Source of the DNA: Diadophis punctatus similis
Lineage: Eukaryota; Chordata; Lepidosauria; Squamata; Dipsadidae
Assembly (NCBI GenBank): GCA_023053685.1
Contig: JALIGW010000001.1
Location: 72,952,240 to 73,016,239 of the forward strand
Reading direction: 5' to 3'
DNA: 64,000 bases
Below are positions 45,878-56,652 of this stretch, one piece after another. The first letter of the stretch is position 1. The number at the start of each line of letters is the position of its first letter. The notes under the pieces are model-generated. The model was not told where the DNA came from and searched no databases. It saw only the letters and a program-made list of their open reading frames with translations. A program made the position numbers and the translations under genes.

Positions 45878-45998
45878 TGGGGAAAGCTTTAATTTAAGTA
45901 GAAAACATAAATAACAGGCTCAGGCAGAAGCCCTGTAGGGCTCAATCTCACTCAACCTAAGAATTCCTGCTTATTTGTTTGTTTGCTTGCTTAAAACA
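45878..45998 (+). repeat. Direct repeat of about 118 bp, copy 2
   Basis: Second copy of the sequence at 45231. Its right edge is cut by the insertion of the TA-flanked element at 46001. Confidence 0.88.
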
Positions 45999-46000
45999 TA

Positions 46001-46794
46001 CTATTTTTCAGTCTATAAGATGCACTCCCCCCCCAAAGTGGGTGGAAATGACTGTGCATCTTATGGACCTAATATTGTGGCAGAGGGAGGGGGTTGGAGG
46101 TGGCGGCAGTGGTATCACCGCCGCCTTTCACCACTGCTGCCATTCACCACTGCCATTCGACACTGCCGCCACTTGCCACCGCTGCTTTTTGCCACTGCCA
46201 GCAGCAATCAATGGCAGCAGTGATCAGTGGCAGCAGTGGCTGCAAGTGGCAGTGAGCAGTGGTGGTGGTGAGCAGTGGCGGCAACAAGTGGCAGCAGCGA
46301 GCGGTGGTGGTGAGTGGCAGCGGCAGCAATAGGTGGGGGTCGGTGATCGGCAGTGGCAGCGAATGGCGGCGCCGATCCCCACCACCTAGAAGTGGTATTC
46401 CAGGAGGCTGACCCAACCACCAATCAGCTGCTCAGCAGTGAAGGCTCCAACATTCCCGGCAGAGGCTGCAGACACGGAGGAGGCAGCAGTGGCAGCATTT
46501 CTGGTCAGCCAGCCAACTGATCGGCGGGGCTACGGGAGGCTGGCATCTAGCTGTCGCTCAGCTGGGCACAACAGAGTGGAGCCCTGACAAGTCACATGCT
46601 GGGGCTGCGATAATGTGCTGAAGCTGACCAGGCTGTTTGCTGTTTGCTGCAAGGACACTAGCCAGATGAATACTTCCCAGATAGATGCTGGGAAGCAGAG
46701 GCAGATTTTTTTCCCCTTGTTTTCCTCCTCTAAAGCTAATTTGCATCTTATGGTCCGGAGCATCATATAGACCGAAAAATATGGTATATAGCTG
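46001..46794 (+). mobile_element. TA-flanked MITE with trinucleotide-rich centre
   Basis: Flanked by TA (45999-46000, 46795-46796). Ends CTATTTTTCAGTC and GACCGAAAAATATGG. 46085-46360 is packed with imperfect GCC/CAG/GGT triplets; the frames read Ser/His/Gly-rich on both strands and are not genes. The 46610-46665 block is shared with the element at 26268-26620. Confidence 0.78.
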
Positions 46795-46796
46795 TT

Positions 46797-48100
46797 TATC
46801 TTATGACCAACTCATTTGAAAGATATCCATCCCAAAACAGGAAGAGAGACCCATAGGAAGACTGGGACACCATCCTGAACTATGCATATATACCAGCTGA
46901 GCTCTGAAATGAGTAAAACAATGCAAATATTGGTGTGAGATTATATTGAAATCAATGGCTTCAAATTTATATATACATATGTGGTATTAAAATTGCTACA
47001 AAATGATTAATTGCTAAATTCTGCATTATTTTATTATTTGACTTTCTTGGCGTACTGTCAATTTTCATTAGAATTATTTTCTGCTCTTTAATGAACTTGG
47101 TCCCAGATATACAACTGTCCTTCAATTATTTTTCATTCTCATGTATAATAGCTTAATTCATTAAGAAGCTTTCTTGCTTCATATTTTTCTAAAGATTACA
47201 TTTTTGAAAAAAGAATGCAATCATTTGTTATGTCAAATGAGAAGAATCAAACTGTCTAACTATTTAAATGTTGAATTGAATTGAGAAGAGTTTGGAGACA
47301 AGGTGAGTCTCATTTTTTGCAGAAATTCTGTTTCAGTCCAGATAATGTCTGCATTGTTATAATGACAATTATTGGAGTATGAAAAGAAGAATTGAGCTGA
47401 AAGAAAATTGAATCTCCAGAACCTTAGCATTTTTCTTTGATCTTCAGGAATAGCTCCTTAGATATTAAATCCAGGAAGAAAAATAATTTTAATCCCTATG
47501 TGTATATATACATAAACACCCATTATACTGTTCCCTTTCAAGATAAGCAAACTTATGCATAGAAAAGGAATAAGCAAAAATAGTACAAAGAAATTATAAG
47601 ACAGAAGATTAAGAAAAATAAACATAGCATTTCTCAGCAACTACATTCCTTTATCGGTGAGAAGCAGAGAATTACTTCTCATACAAGTGGACAAATAACC
47701 ATTTTTTCTACCCACATTGAGTTGTTCTCAGTGATTCTAGACTGGGGTCCCCAAACTCTTCAGCTCATCAACCCATTCATGGAATTTAAGAACGTTCATT
47801 GACACACCCCAAAATATTTTTATATAATTAATGTATCAGGGCCAATGATGATGATTGTTAATAATAATAATAATAATTATGATTGGGTGATGCCAGAATT
47901 GAGGTTAAAAAAACCCCAAAAAATTGCAAAATACAAAGATTTACAGATTGAGATTGAAGGCTTATAGAAAAAGAAATCCCTTGTTATACCAGTTTTGATT
48001 GGAACACTTGGAGTAAATACCTAAAGGATTTCCTTAATATTTGGAAATTTTGAATTTATCAGACCTGGACCCCCTAATTCTATAAAAAGATAAAAAGATA
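46797..48100. other. Unannotated AT-rich stretch
   Basis: No gene is recognised. CTGGGGTCCCCAAAC at 47743-47757 resembles a hAT end but no partner end was found. An ATA run lies near 47860. Confidence 0.4.
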
Positions 48101-48102
48101 AT

Positions 48103-48188
<86 letters not shown>

Positions 48189-48195
48189 CAGCCAA

Positions 48196-48232
<37 letters not shown>

Positions 48233-48236
48233 CAGA
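48103..48236. repeat. Compound (GATA)n-(GACA)n array, Bkm-type
   Basis: About 21 GATA copies (48103-48188) are followed after a short break by about 10 GACA copies (48198-48236). GATA next to GACA is the composition described for Bkm repeats of snakes. Confidence 0.9.
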
Positions 48237-48239
48237 CAG

Positions 48240-48680
48240 CAAATGCCACCTCTACATCAAAGCTGAAGAAACATTGGACCACTTGGTAGGTAGCTGCTGC
48301 AAGAAGATCGCACAGATTAACTACAAACAACACTATGATACAAGAGCAGCAATGGTGCATTGGAATATTTGCAAAAAATACAATTTGTCTGTAAGCAAGA
48401 ACGGATGGAACTACAAGCAAAGATAACAATAGTAATAGGTGCTACAATTCCAAAACAGCTGAAGCATCACTTGAACACCATTGGCATTCACAAAATCACC
48501 ACCAGTCAGTTACAAAAGACAGCTTTACTTGGAACAGCTTACATTTTGCGACGATACCGTTAGCGCCATCAAATAACATCTCCCTCTCTTTGGGGAGGAC
48601 TTGATAGGTGTATTAATATGCCAAATCTTGTCTAAACATCTGTCTGACTGTGCAACCAACCATAATAATAATAATAACAG
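48240..48680 (+). pseudogene. Non-LTR retrotransposon C-terminal fragment (R4-like?)
   Basis: Reading from 48243: CHLYIKAEETLDHLVGSCCK, then QINYKQHYDTRAAMVHWNIC and KKYNLSVS. The pattern C..C-like, DHL/I, GC, then HW..CKKY is typical of the zinc-knuckle-like tail of R4/Dong-type LINEs. It is 5'-truncated, directly abutting the GACA array, and ends with ATA repeats near 48662. Confidence 0.6.
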
Positions 48681-49109
48681 ATAATCCTGTCACCTGCCTC
48701 TTTCATTCTTACAAATTAATTGCAGCAGGTTTGCTCTTTAGTATTCCTGTTGTTTGGCCATTTGTTTGCTCTTGCTTTTTGTCCCCACGATTCTCATATC
48801 TTTCCTGCACACAGCCCTACTGACGAGATGATATCAGTAATCCACAATAAGTGTGGATATGTTCTATCCATTTCTGTAGCATCATTATTACCTGCAATGT
48901 TTTCCAAGAGACATTTTACAATGACTTTGTTCCGCATTGAAGGAATTAAATGTTATTTCCTAATGTGGGGGGGTCTGATCAAGCCAAGTCAGATCAAACG
49001 GGCCTGTTACAATGATAATATAGAAGTGACTGTATTGTTTCTCTAGACAAGACTATCTATAGGGGAAGCAAAAAAAAAAAAGCTGGGTGACAAATATAAA
49101 GAAGAGGCA
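48681..49109. other. Unannotated stretch
   Basis: The 108-codon plus-strand frame at 48720-49046 has a hydrophobic start but no family that I recognise; I treat it as chance. Confidence 0.4.
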
Positions 49110-49630
49110 GGGATTTATCGTAAGATTGTGGCCTCCATCTTGACTTTTTTGGACTTTAGCTTGCAGACAGCTCTGTTTCCCGTTCAATTCTTCTGCAAGA
49201 ATGGGAGAAAGAAAAGTGGAATTTGAACTTTGATCCTGATAGCTTACTCCTTACACATTGAAGAAGTTGGATTTCTTCATTACTTCCTTTTCTAAATAAA
49301 ACAGCTAAGCTAGAGTGAGGTCCTTAATCACTACTTGCAAGGTTTCTTGTTCTATTATCAATCCAGGGAGAAGAGACACTATTCTTCAGAAAAAGAAAAA
49401 GGAAATATTCTGCAGCTTTCACATATATCTCCATTCTTCTTTAGCCCCTGCTCCAAAAGCAGTTGCCATATTTGCTTAATTTAAAGGTATTTAAGTGTAT
49501 GGCCTCCCTAAGTAGCAATTAAATAAATGATTGGGTTTTTAAAAATATCTCATTAAAATATGATTAAATACCTTGTAAAATAGGTACTTAACATATATGC
49601 CATAGAGTATTTTCTCCATTGTATAACTTT
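49110..49630 (+). repeat. Paralogous segment, copy 2 (partner 33590-34600)
   Basis: Blocks CTCCATCTTGACTTTTTTGG, GGAATTTGAACTTT, CTGCAGCTTTCACATATATC, AAGTAGCAATTAAATAAATG, and ATCTCATTAAAATATG follow the order of the partner. It lacks the MITE. Confidence 0.6.
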
Positions 49631-50895
49631 CTTTTTAAAGCATTTAAAATCTGCTAAATGAGCATGGTGTGATGTGTTAGACATCTGGTGTCACTTGATG
49701 AGAAGCAACCTTAGATGGTTCTTTCCCCACCTCCCCTTCAGATAGTGAGGGATCATTATCTGAAGATCAGCCAGGATTACATTCATTTAAAAATATCCTA
49801 CATTGCTTTTATAGTTTTCTTTATTGGAAAGTCTTAAACACATCTTTATCTATTTGTTGTAATTACAGTTCCAAGTAGCAAAACACAGTGCTAATTTAAT
49901 CTATAATGAACGCCTTAGCAAGAGAGGGAGAGAGAAAAGCAGGCGGTTGTTTCCCATAGCATTATTTTTCCCTTTAAAAATGAAACTTAAATAGTGATTT
50001 TAGCATGGTGCTATTCTATTATGGTATATTGTTTACTTGGTTTATTTACTGGCTAAAAGGCACTCTTGTCACTGGCATTATCATTTCCATCTTCCTATAT
50101 CTTCTGAGGGTGATTTAGATCAGGATCAAATGACCAAAGTCTCTTTCTGGAAGGACTGTCAGTTGTTTATAAAGAGTTGGGTTACAGAATGACAGCTTTT
50201 TGCATTATCAGGATGTTTGCACATTTAAGTTTTGCTTCAGGATATTTGGAGAAATGCCTTCAGCAGTAATTGAGAGAAGGGATTGAATGAATCATTGTGG
50301 CTTACCACAATTTTTTTTTCTCTCCCTCTCTCTCCCAAAGCCGATCTTGATAGTTAAGATTATCTCTATCACTATCTCTATCTTGATTACATATCACTCT
50401 AACTTATATTTTTGTTTCAATATTCTTTGGGAGAAGTGTTGTAATACCTAGCATGCTATGTGTCTTGTTTTTCATAACTAATCTTTTATAAAATATATGT
50501 TTAAAAGACAAAGAAGATTTAACATAACAGGTAGGCCTCAGCTTATATCCATTTGTTCAGCAACTATTCAAAGTTACAGCGGTACTGAAAAAAATGGATA
50601 TATGATCCATCCCCAAAAGCTGTATGGCCATCACAGCACTTCCACAGTCAGTGCCCAGCTTGTTGTTATGTCGTTGCAGTGATCCATGGTCATACAACTG
50701 CCATTTGTGATGGGAGTCAAACTGACAGTCTCTATTCTGGTGCCTTAATTACTTGACCAACCTGGCTCTCTTGTTTTTCTGGTTCTGACAACTAAACAGT
50801 CTGATTTTCTGACTGAAATGGTCCAATTACTGCCCATCTTAATTTGCTGATGCCTAAGATGTCAATGTGTTGTTAGTTCATTTTGCCTTTACTGG
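49631..50895. other. Mostly unannotated; possible DNA transposon remnant 50525-50740
   Basis: ACAGGTAGGCCTCAGCTTAT at 50527 resembles the starts at 5692 and 36525 of an unidentified repeat. No gene is seen. Confidence 0.45.
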
Positions 50896-51000
50896 GGGAA
50901 GGAGGAGGAGGAGGACGAGGACGAGGAGGATGAGGAGGACGAGGAGGAGGAGAAGGAGAAGGAGAAGGAGAAGGAGAAGGAGAAGGAGAAGGAGAAGGAA
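50896..51000. repeat. Purine tract, (GGA)n to (GAGAAG)n
   Basis: About 105 bases of almost pure purine, shifting from GAGGAC/GGA to GAAGGA units. The Arg-rich frame over it is an artefact. Confidence 0.95.
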
Positions 51001-51276
51001 CCACCTGAGCCTGATTCCCAACTACTTCTTACTTCTTATGTTCTATGTTTCCACTATAATTTTTTTAGATTTTCTTTTTCTGCATAGCAGCATCAGCAAC
51101 TAGATATCCCAAAGGCTTTAATCTAGCCACTTTAAAAACATCATTAGTACTCCAAAGAAACTTCAGCTCTTCTGCAGTAAATTGCCAAGTACCCTCTGAC
51201 TAGAGAAATCCATGAACCGTCTGTATATTGTCAGACACTTTATATTGTCTTGGTTAAAAAGAGGATACATTTGTAG

Positions 51277-51499
51277 CAGTGATGAAATCCAAATTTATTT
51301 TACTACCGGTTCTGTGGCCGTGGCCTGGTGGGCGTGGTGTGGCCTGGTGGGCGTGGCAGGGGAAGGATACTGCAAAATCCCCATTCCCTCCCCACTCCTG
51401 GGGCCAGCCAGAGGTGATATTTGCCAGTTCTCCAAACTACTCAAAATTTCCACTACCAGTTGTCCAGAACCTGTCAGAACCTGCTGGATTTCACCTCTG
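51277..51499. mobile_element. hAT-like MITE, CAGTGATGAAATCC type
   Basis: Ends CAGTGATGAAATCCA and TGGATTTCACCTCTG. The flanks share 5 of 8. The left part (TTTTACTACCGGTTCTGTGG, GGGCGTGG twice) is also the left part of the chimera at 8842. Confidence 0.7.
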
Positions 51500-52425
51500 T
51501 GTTGCAGCCTTCTCCCACACAATATAAAATTATGCCTAAAGTGTTTATTCACTTCCAGCATCTTTTGATATCCCTGATGCCCAAGATATCTACTTGCTTT
51601 GGGTGGCAGCTGAGATGACCTTCAACTTTGGGTGATCCGACTAGAAATATATTCTCTTGGCATTCATTCATTTTGCTTCTCCCTTCCAGGAACAGCTTCT
51701 GGGATACAACGAGGCAGGATAGCACGACCTGGGGATAGTATATAGGATGCATTTTAAAAGATCATAACATTATTATTATTAAAAAGAGACAAAGAACAGA
51801 CAACAGCAATTTATAATTCCTCCACATGTGATCCCTATTGCAAAGTCATTACAAACTTTAAAAGGGGCAAAACTATAATAATTATAATAATAAACTGATA
51901 TGGCAAATTGCATTTGACAAAGGGCCATGAAAGTTTATTCCATAATACTCTTTTTCAGTTTCACTGCCACAGTTTTTAATGATGATCATAATTATAATTA
52001 CTGTTGTCTAGAATTATTTAAACAAAAATAAGATTGCTTGTATATTAATCATGAGATGTGGGGAGGGGGGGGGACTGAATGCCTGTCTTGCTTTTCCCTT
52101 TCTCCACTAGGTGAATGATGCGTAACGGATGCATAACTGAAATGGCTTGTCATCTTAATACAGTAACTGAACCAAATTTAAAAAAGGGAGTGAATCAGGA
52201 ATATTTCATGAATACAAAACCAAATATGTTTCCTACTCACAGAATTCATGGGATTTATTACGACAATGCCAGGCATGATTTGCAATCCTTTTTCAATTAT
52301 GACAGACTTTTCTTACAAATATTAAGTGTAACAAATATTTAGGTTCAGCTAAATGTACTTTGTTGCAGAGGAACAATTTAATTGCTCAGACTTGAGATCA
52401 TTACACCAACTTACAGAATTTACAG
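51500..52425. other. Unannotated stretch
   Basis: No gene or repeat family is recognised; a G run is at 52063-52074. Confidence 0.45.
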
Positions 52426-52561
52426 AAGGAAGGAGAGGGAGGGAGGGAGGGAGGGAGGGAGGGAGGGAGGGAGGGAGGGAGGGAGGAAGGAAGGAAGGAA
52501 GGAAGGAAGGAAGGAAGGAAGGAAGGAAGGAAGGAAGGAAGGAAGGAAGGAAGGAAGGAAG
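52426..52561. repeat. Purine tract, (GGGA)n then (GGAA)n
   Basis: About 60 bases of GGGA repeats pass directly into about 75 bases of GGAA repeats. Frames of Pro/Ser or Glu/Gly are artefacts. Confidence 0.95.
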
Positions 52562-52672
52562 ATCTCCAAAGCTCACTGCTAGCTATCCATAAAGAAACTC
52601 TATGAGAAACTGACAGGAAGTGGAAGTTACTCTCACTCCTACTGATTTTTTGCCCTTCCTATTTAGGTAAGA

Positions 52673-52806
52673 CAGGGCTGTAAAACTCCTGGCCCGTGGG
52701 CCAGATGCGTCCCGCGCTGGCCATGCCCACACCCAATTTAGCAAAGGGGGGGAAGTCCCGATATGTCCCATGACGACACTGTGATGACATGAGTTTGACA
52801 CCCCTG
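52673..52806. mobile_element. hAT-like MITE (134 bp)
   Basis: Perfect duplication AGGTAAGA at 52665-52672 and 52807-52814. Ends CAGGGCTGTAAAACTC and GAGTTTGACACCCCTG. The interior matches the element at 12620-12738. Confidence 0.9.
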
Positions 52807-52814
52807 AGGTAAGA

Positions 52815-55120
52815 TAATATCTCTGAAATGATGACACGGTCACGGGTTTTCTAGTACAAGCTAAAAATTCAATTAACGATTTATATAAGAGAAGAACAGA
52901 ATCTAGCCTTTTTCTTAAACAGTTGATTACTAAAGTATTCACATTAAAAAAGAGGTGGATTCCACATACATAACCTGGATCTCTTGTTCAGAACAAAAAA
53001 CTGCCAGATGATGCACTAGGATACGCACAAGGAAGCTTGTTTCTCTATGCACAGTCTTCTTTGCTCTATCTGGGTATTTATGCACTATTCTGAGTTTATA
53101 CTGGTACCATCATTCTGCTATAGATGGCAGGATTCTCATGGCTATACTACCACTCCACCCAGAAACACAACACCTGCCTCTGCCATCTCCATTAGCAGTT
53201 GCTCCATATAAAATTACTCCAACAATCTGCTTACCAAAGACAGTGATGGAGCTAAGCATGAATATCTATGAAAAGGGGCATATGGCAAATTCATCATTTA
53301 TGTGATGATATTATGATGCATTGATATCATTGGGGCTTGTGCCAAATATGCCACAAACTATCGCTGAAATAATATTTTTGTAATATACTTGTACACATGT
53401 ACTAATCACTGTAGTAGTGATTAAGTATTTTGTGCCATGGAATCCCTTTGAAAGTCTGGTAAAATCTATGGACCTCTTTCTATAAAAAATATATTTAAAT
53501 GCATACATATAGCATTGCAAATAAATCTATTTATTTTCCAAGTTTTGCCACTGGTAGTATTTTCAGTGTTACCCAAAGTATTCCCAACTACTGAAAGTTT
53601 CATTTTAACAGTAGTCTTTGATGAGGCTCTTTCCATGTACCCTTGCAAAAAATGATTTATGCTTAAATACACTTCTATTAATATTAGAAATATGAAATAC
53701 GTAATATGGTAATATAGTTGTTTTTACTATTATTCTTTTAAGTGAATCATAAAATACCCATTTTGGGGTATAACAATTGTAGACAAAGTTATCAAAGTTA
53801 ACACACATTCCATGAGTTTAGACCCCATAAGTTGTTCTATTGCCTATGTATATTATTGAATGAAAACCTAAAATATGTGAAAATAATTAATTAATAATTA
53901 ATTAGAGATTAGTGAAAATAAAGTTGTAATTTTCTTCCTACCCAATTAAGAATCTGCTTGCTATAGGAATTAATCAAAATTCACATATTCACCATTATGG
54001 TGGATCTCCTATAATTAAAAGTCATTTATAATATAATTATTATAACAATTTATTATAAAATAGTCATTGTATTCTTTCCCCCACTTTTCAAAGGTTGAAA
54101 TGCAGCCTTGAGATCAGAATCCAATAGCTAAGAAAGTGAGATTTATTTCTTTATTGGTCTGCACGTGGAATTTATTTAAGGAAAATGAACAAGTAATTGG
54201 TGCCTTAAAAATATTTGCCAGCTGTTTACAATGTTTGCTACATAATCTCACTCATTCTTCTTCCTCTCTGACGGGTTCCTCTTCTAACTGAACTTTACTT
54301 TCGTTCTAATCTATACAACCAATTCTGCCTTCATTTGTTCTTGTGTTACAGCTTCATTGTATCTCCCTGATGACCTCTAATAATATTTTCCATCACATAT
54401 CCTGGTATGAGTTGTTCTCCGCTATGAGCTTATTTAGAGGAATACCAGCAGTGGTAAGAGGGGGAAATGCTATTGAAGCCTTCCTCATCTATCCATTATT
54501 CTGCTTATTACCATCTCCAGCCATTTTTCCACATTAGAGAAAAGGTAGAGATAACCCTAAATTTTTCTCCCACAAGGAAAAAAGCAGAAGGAGGCATCTG
54601 AATGAGAAAAAATAGCCAAAAGGCTACCTAGCATCTTCCCCATTGTTCCTCTAAGCAGATCAACTCTTCTAGGGTTCTTTGCTTTTAAATTATGGGAAAG
54701 ATGAATGTAGTTGTATACACAACTTTGTCTCAGATTTGTTTTTACAATAGTCAAGGTTTTTAATGTTCATCTCAACTTTTCTAAAAGTGAATCAATGATG
54801 GATTACCTGCAATCTGCCTCTCGTGTGATTTCATCCCTACAAGAAAAGTACAGAAAAGCCAGTATATCCTGGAGCTAACCACTGTGTTTATAAAGTGAGT
54901 TTTATATTATTCTACTAATTTACATGACTTACAACAGTGAAATTTAAGGTACTGTATATTGGACATGAAAGCAGTGCCATTGCCTTAACACCAATAGTGT
55001 TTAATAAACTTTTATTGTTATTTATCCCGTTTGTGTTTTATTCTCCTTCCAGAGAACTCGGTGTGACTTAATAAGTTACCTTAAGTCACCTCCAAGATTT
55101 GTGAGTTGGAATTAAATGGT
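52815..55120. other. Unannotated AT-rich flank of the DIRS element
   Basis: No gene is recognised. A 35-bp stretch at about 54424-54458 (GAGCTTATTTAGAGGAATAC) resembles one at 61538-61568 on the other side of the DIRS element. Confidence 0.4.
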
Positions 55121-55264
55121 AGAACGGGGCGTTGTTCCTTACCTGAACGCCCCTTCTCGTAGGGCGGAGTGAGCCTCCAAGAATGGGATGATCCAATCCA
55201 TCAGCCAATCAGGACTGAGTCTGACTCTATATAAAAGCTGTCACCCCGAAGGGCACCCCCTCTT
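55121..55264 (+). repeat. DIRS inverted terminal repeat, 3' side
   Basis: 55162-55264 pairs with 61046-61148 with one mismatch seen. The outer 41 bases (AGAACGGGGCGTTG..) are unique to this end but are copied, inverted, in the internal complementary region. A TATATAAAAG box is inside the repeat. Confidence 0.93.
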
Positions 55265-55373
55265 GAGACGAAGGATGGAGTCAGACCCATAGTGTAACAA
55301 CCTAACCAAACTTTATTAAACAGCAGGAATGTATAACTAAAACTCTATGCAAGAAACGAACAGGGAGGGACGT

Positions 55374-55465
55374 GGAGGCTCGCTACGCCCTACGAGAAGG
55401 GGCATTCAGGTAAGGAACAACGCCCCGTTCTCCATAGTGGGCGGAGCGAGCCTCCAAGAATGGGA
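55374..55465. repeat. DIRS internal complementary region
   Basis: 55374-55430 is the inverse of the left end (GAACAACGCCCCGTTCT mirrors AGAACGGGGCGTTGTTC). 55427-55465 is the inverse of the right end (TTCTCCATAGTGGGCGGAG mirrors CTCCGCCCACTATGGAGAA). The two halves overlap by TTCT. In DIRS1 this region templates joining of the ends into a circle. It lies 38 bp past the recombinase stop, the usual place. Confidence 0.93.
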
Positions 55466-55503
55466 CATGCCAAAGCAGTTCAGTCCCTAGGGAGGGCAAA
55501 CAG

Positions 55504-56652
55504 TTATTCATGCTGATCCTCAGTCGATAAGGCCGACTGAAGCACATGCCTCCCAAAATCCACCTCAGCCGAGGCGAATTGGTCCACTTTGTAATGCCTT
55601 ATAAAGGCCACCGGAGAAGACCAGGTGGCTGCCCTGCACACTTCCTCCAGAGAAGTTCTGGCCGACCATGCTGTCGTGGTGGCCGCGCTACGTGTCGAGT
55701 GTGCGGTTAACCCTTCCGGACGTGGGAGGCCTTGCGCACAATAAATGTCTGCAATGACCGACCTGATCCAGCTGCCAATAAGCGCTGACGAAGCTTTATT
55801 GCCCATGGATTTCGGATGGAAGCAAACAAACAACGCTTCCGAGCGCTGGAAGGGGGCGGTGCGGACGTTGTAAATTTTAACCGCCCTCCGTACGTCAATG
55901 GTATGCCACTGGCGCTCCAAGTCCATGGAAGGTTGGGCATAAAAGGAGGGCAAAACCAGGTCTTGTGTCCTATGGAAGAGTGTATTCACCTTCGGAATGA
56001 AGGTCGGATCCAGACGGAGAACAACCCTATCGGGGTGGAATATACATAAGTCCTCCTGGACCGATAGGGCCGCCAGTTCCGAAATCCGACGTGCCGAAGT
56101 TATGGCCACCAAAAAGGCAACCTTGAGGGTGAGGTGCCGTAGTGACACGGTGCGTAGTGGCTCGTAGGGCTCCGTCATCAGTGCCAGAAGAACCCGCGAG
56201 AGATCCCACGTCGGGAATCTGTGGACGACAGGAGGCGAGATGTTGGATGCCGCCCGTAGAAAGCGCCGTATCATCGGATGGGCCGACAGTGTGTCGGCGG
56301 TGTCGCAGGATAGCACAGTGGAGAGTGCCGCCATTTGGCGACGCAGAGTGTTGGGGGCCAACCCCCTGTTCAGTCCCGCTTGTAAAAAGCGTAAAACACC
56401 CACGATGGTAAGGTCCACTGGGCATAGCGAGGCGGCGGAACACCACGCACAAAATGCCTTCCATGTAGAGGCGTAGATGCGGTCCGTCGACGCCCGTCTG
56501 GAGTACATAAGAGTGTCCACGATGGCGTCGGGCACCCCGTGGTGAGTCAGGCAGCGCCGGTCAAGTGCCAAGCGGTCAACTTGAACCACTGCGGGTCCGG
56601 ATGGTTCAAGGACCCCTGGGAGAGCGAAGACGTGGTCGGTGGTATCCTCCAT
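55504..56652 (-). CDS. DIRS tyrosine recombinase
   Basis: It cuts and rejoins DNA through a covalent tyrosine link to insert the circular DIRS DNA. The frame is open from 57396, but recognisable protein begins near the Met at 56652, giving 382 residues. An N-terminal core-binding part (TDRIYASTWKAFCAWC, LAPNTLRRQMAALS) is followed by the catalytic domain: SARRISELAAL with Arg188/189, HSTR with His318 and Arg321, then a Trp at 344 and HY with the nucleophile Tyr354. All expected residues are present with no stop. Its 5' part overlaps the RT frame in another frame, as in other DIRS elements. It ends just before the internal complementary region. The start is inferred; translation may depend on reinitiation or frameshift. 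Confidence 0.9.
   Translation of the reverse strand: MEDTTDHVFALPGVLEPSGPAVVQVDRLALDRRCLTHHGVPDAIVDTLMYSRRASTDRIYASTWKAFCAWCSAASLCPVDLTIVGVLRFLQAGLNRGLAPNTLRRQMAALSTVLSCDTADTLSAHPMIRRFLRAASNISPPVVHRFPTWDLSRVLLALMTEPYEPLRTVSLRHLTLKVAFLVAITSARRISELAALSVQEDLCIFHPDRVVLRLDPTFIPKVNTLFHRTQDLVLPSFYAQPSMDLERQWHTIDVRRAVKIYNVRTAPFQRSEALFVCFHPKSMGNKASSALIGSWIRSVIADIYCAQGLPRPEGLTAHSTRSAATTTAWSARTSLEEVCRAATWSSPVAFIRHYKVDQFASAEVDFGRHVLQSALSTEDQHE

Noticed and set aside
47743..47757. hAT-like end CTGGGGTCCCCAAAC
   Set aside because: No partner end or target duplication found nearby.
48720..49046. 108-codon frame with hydrophobic start
   Set aside because: Signal-like start, but no recognisable family, no nearby splice-linked exons, and length within chance for AT-rich DNA.
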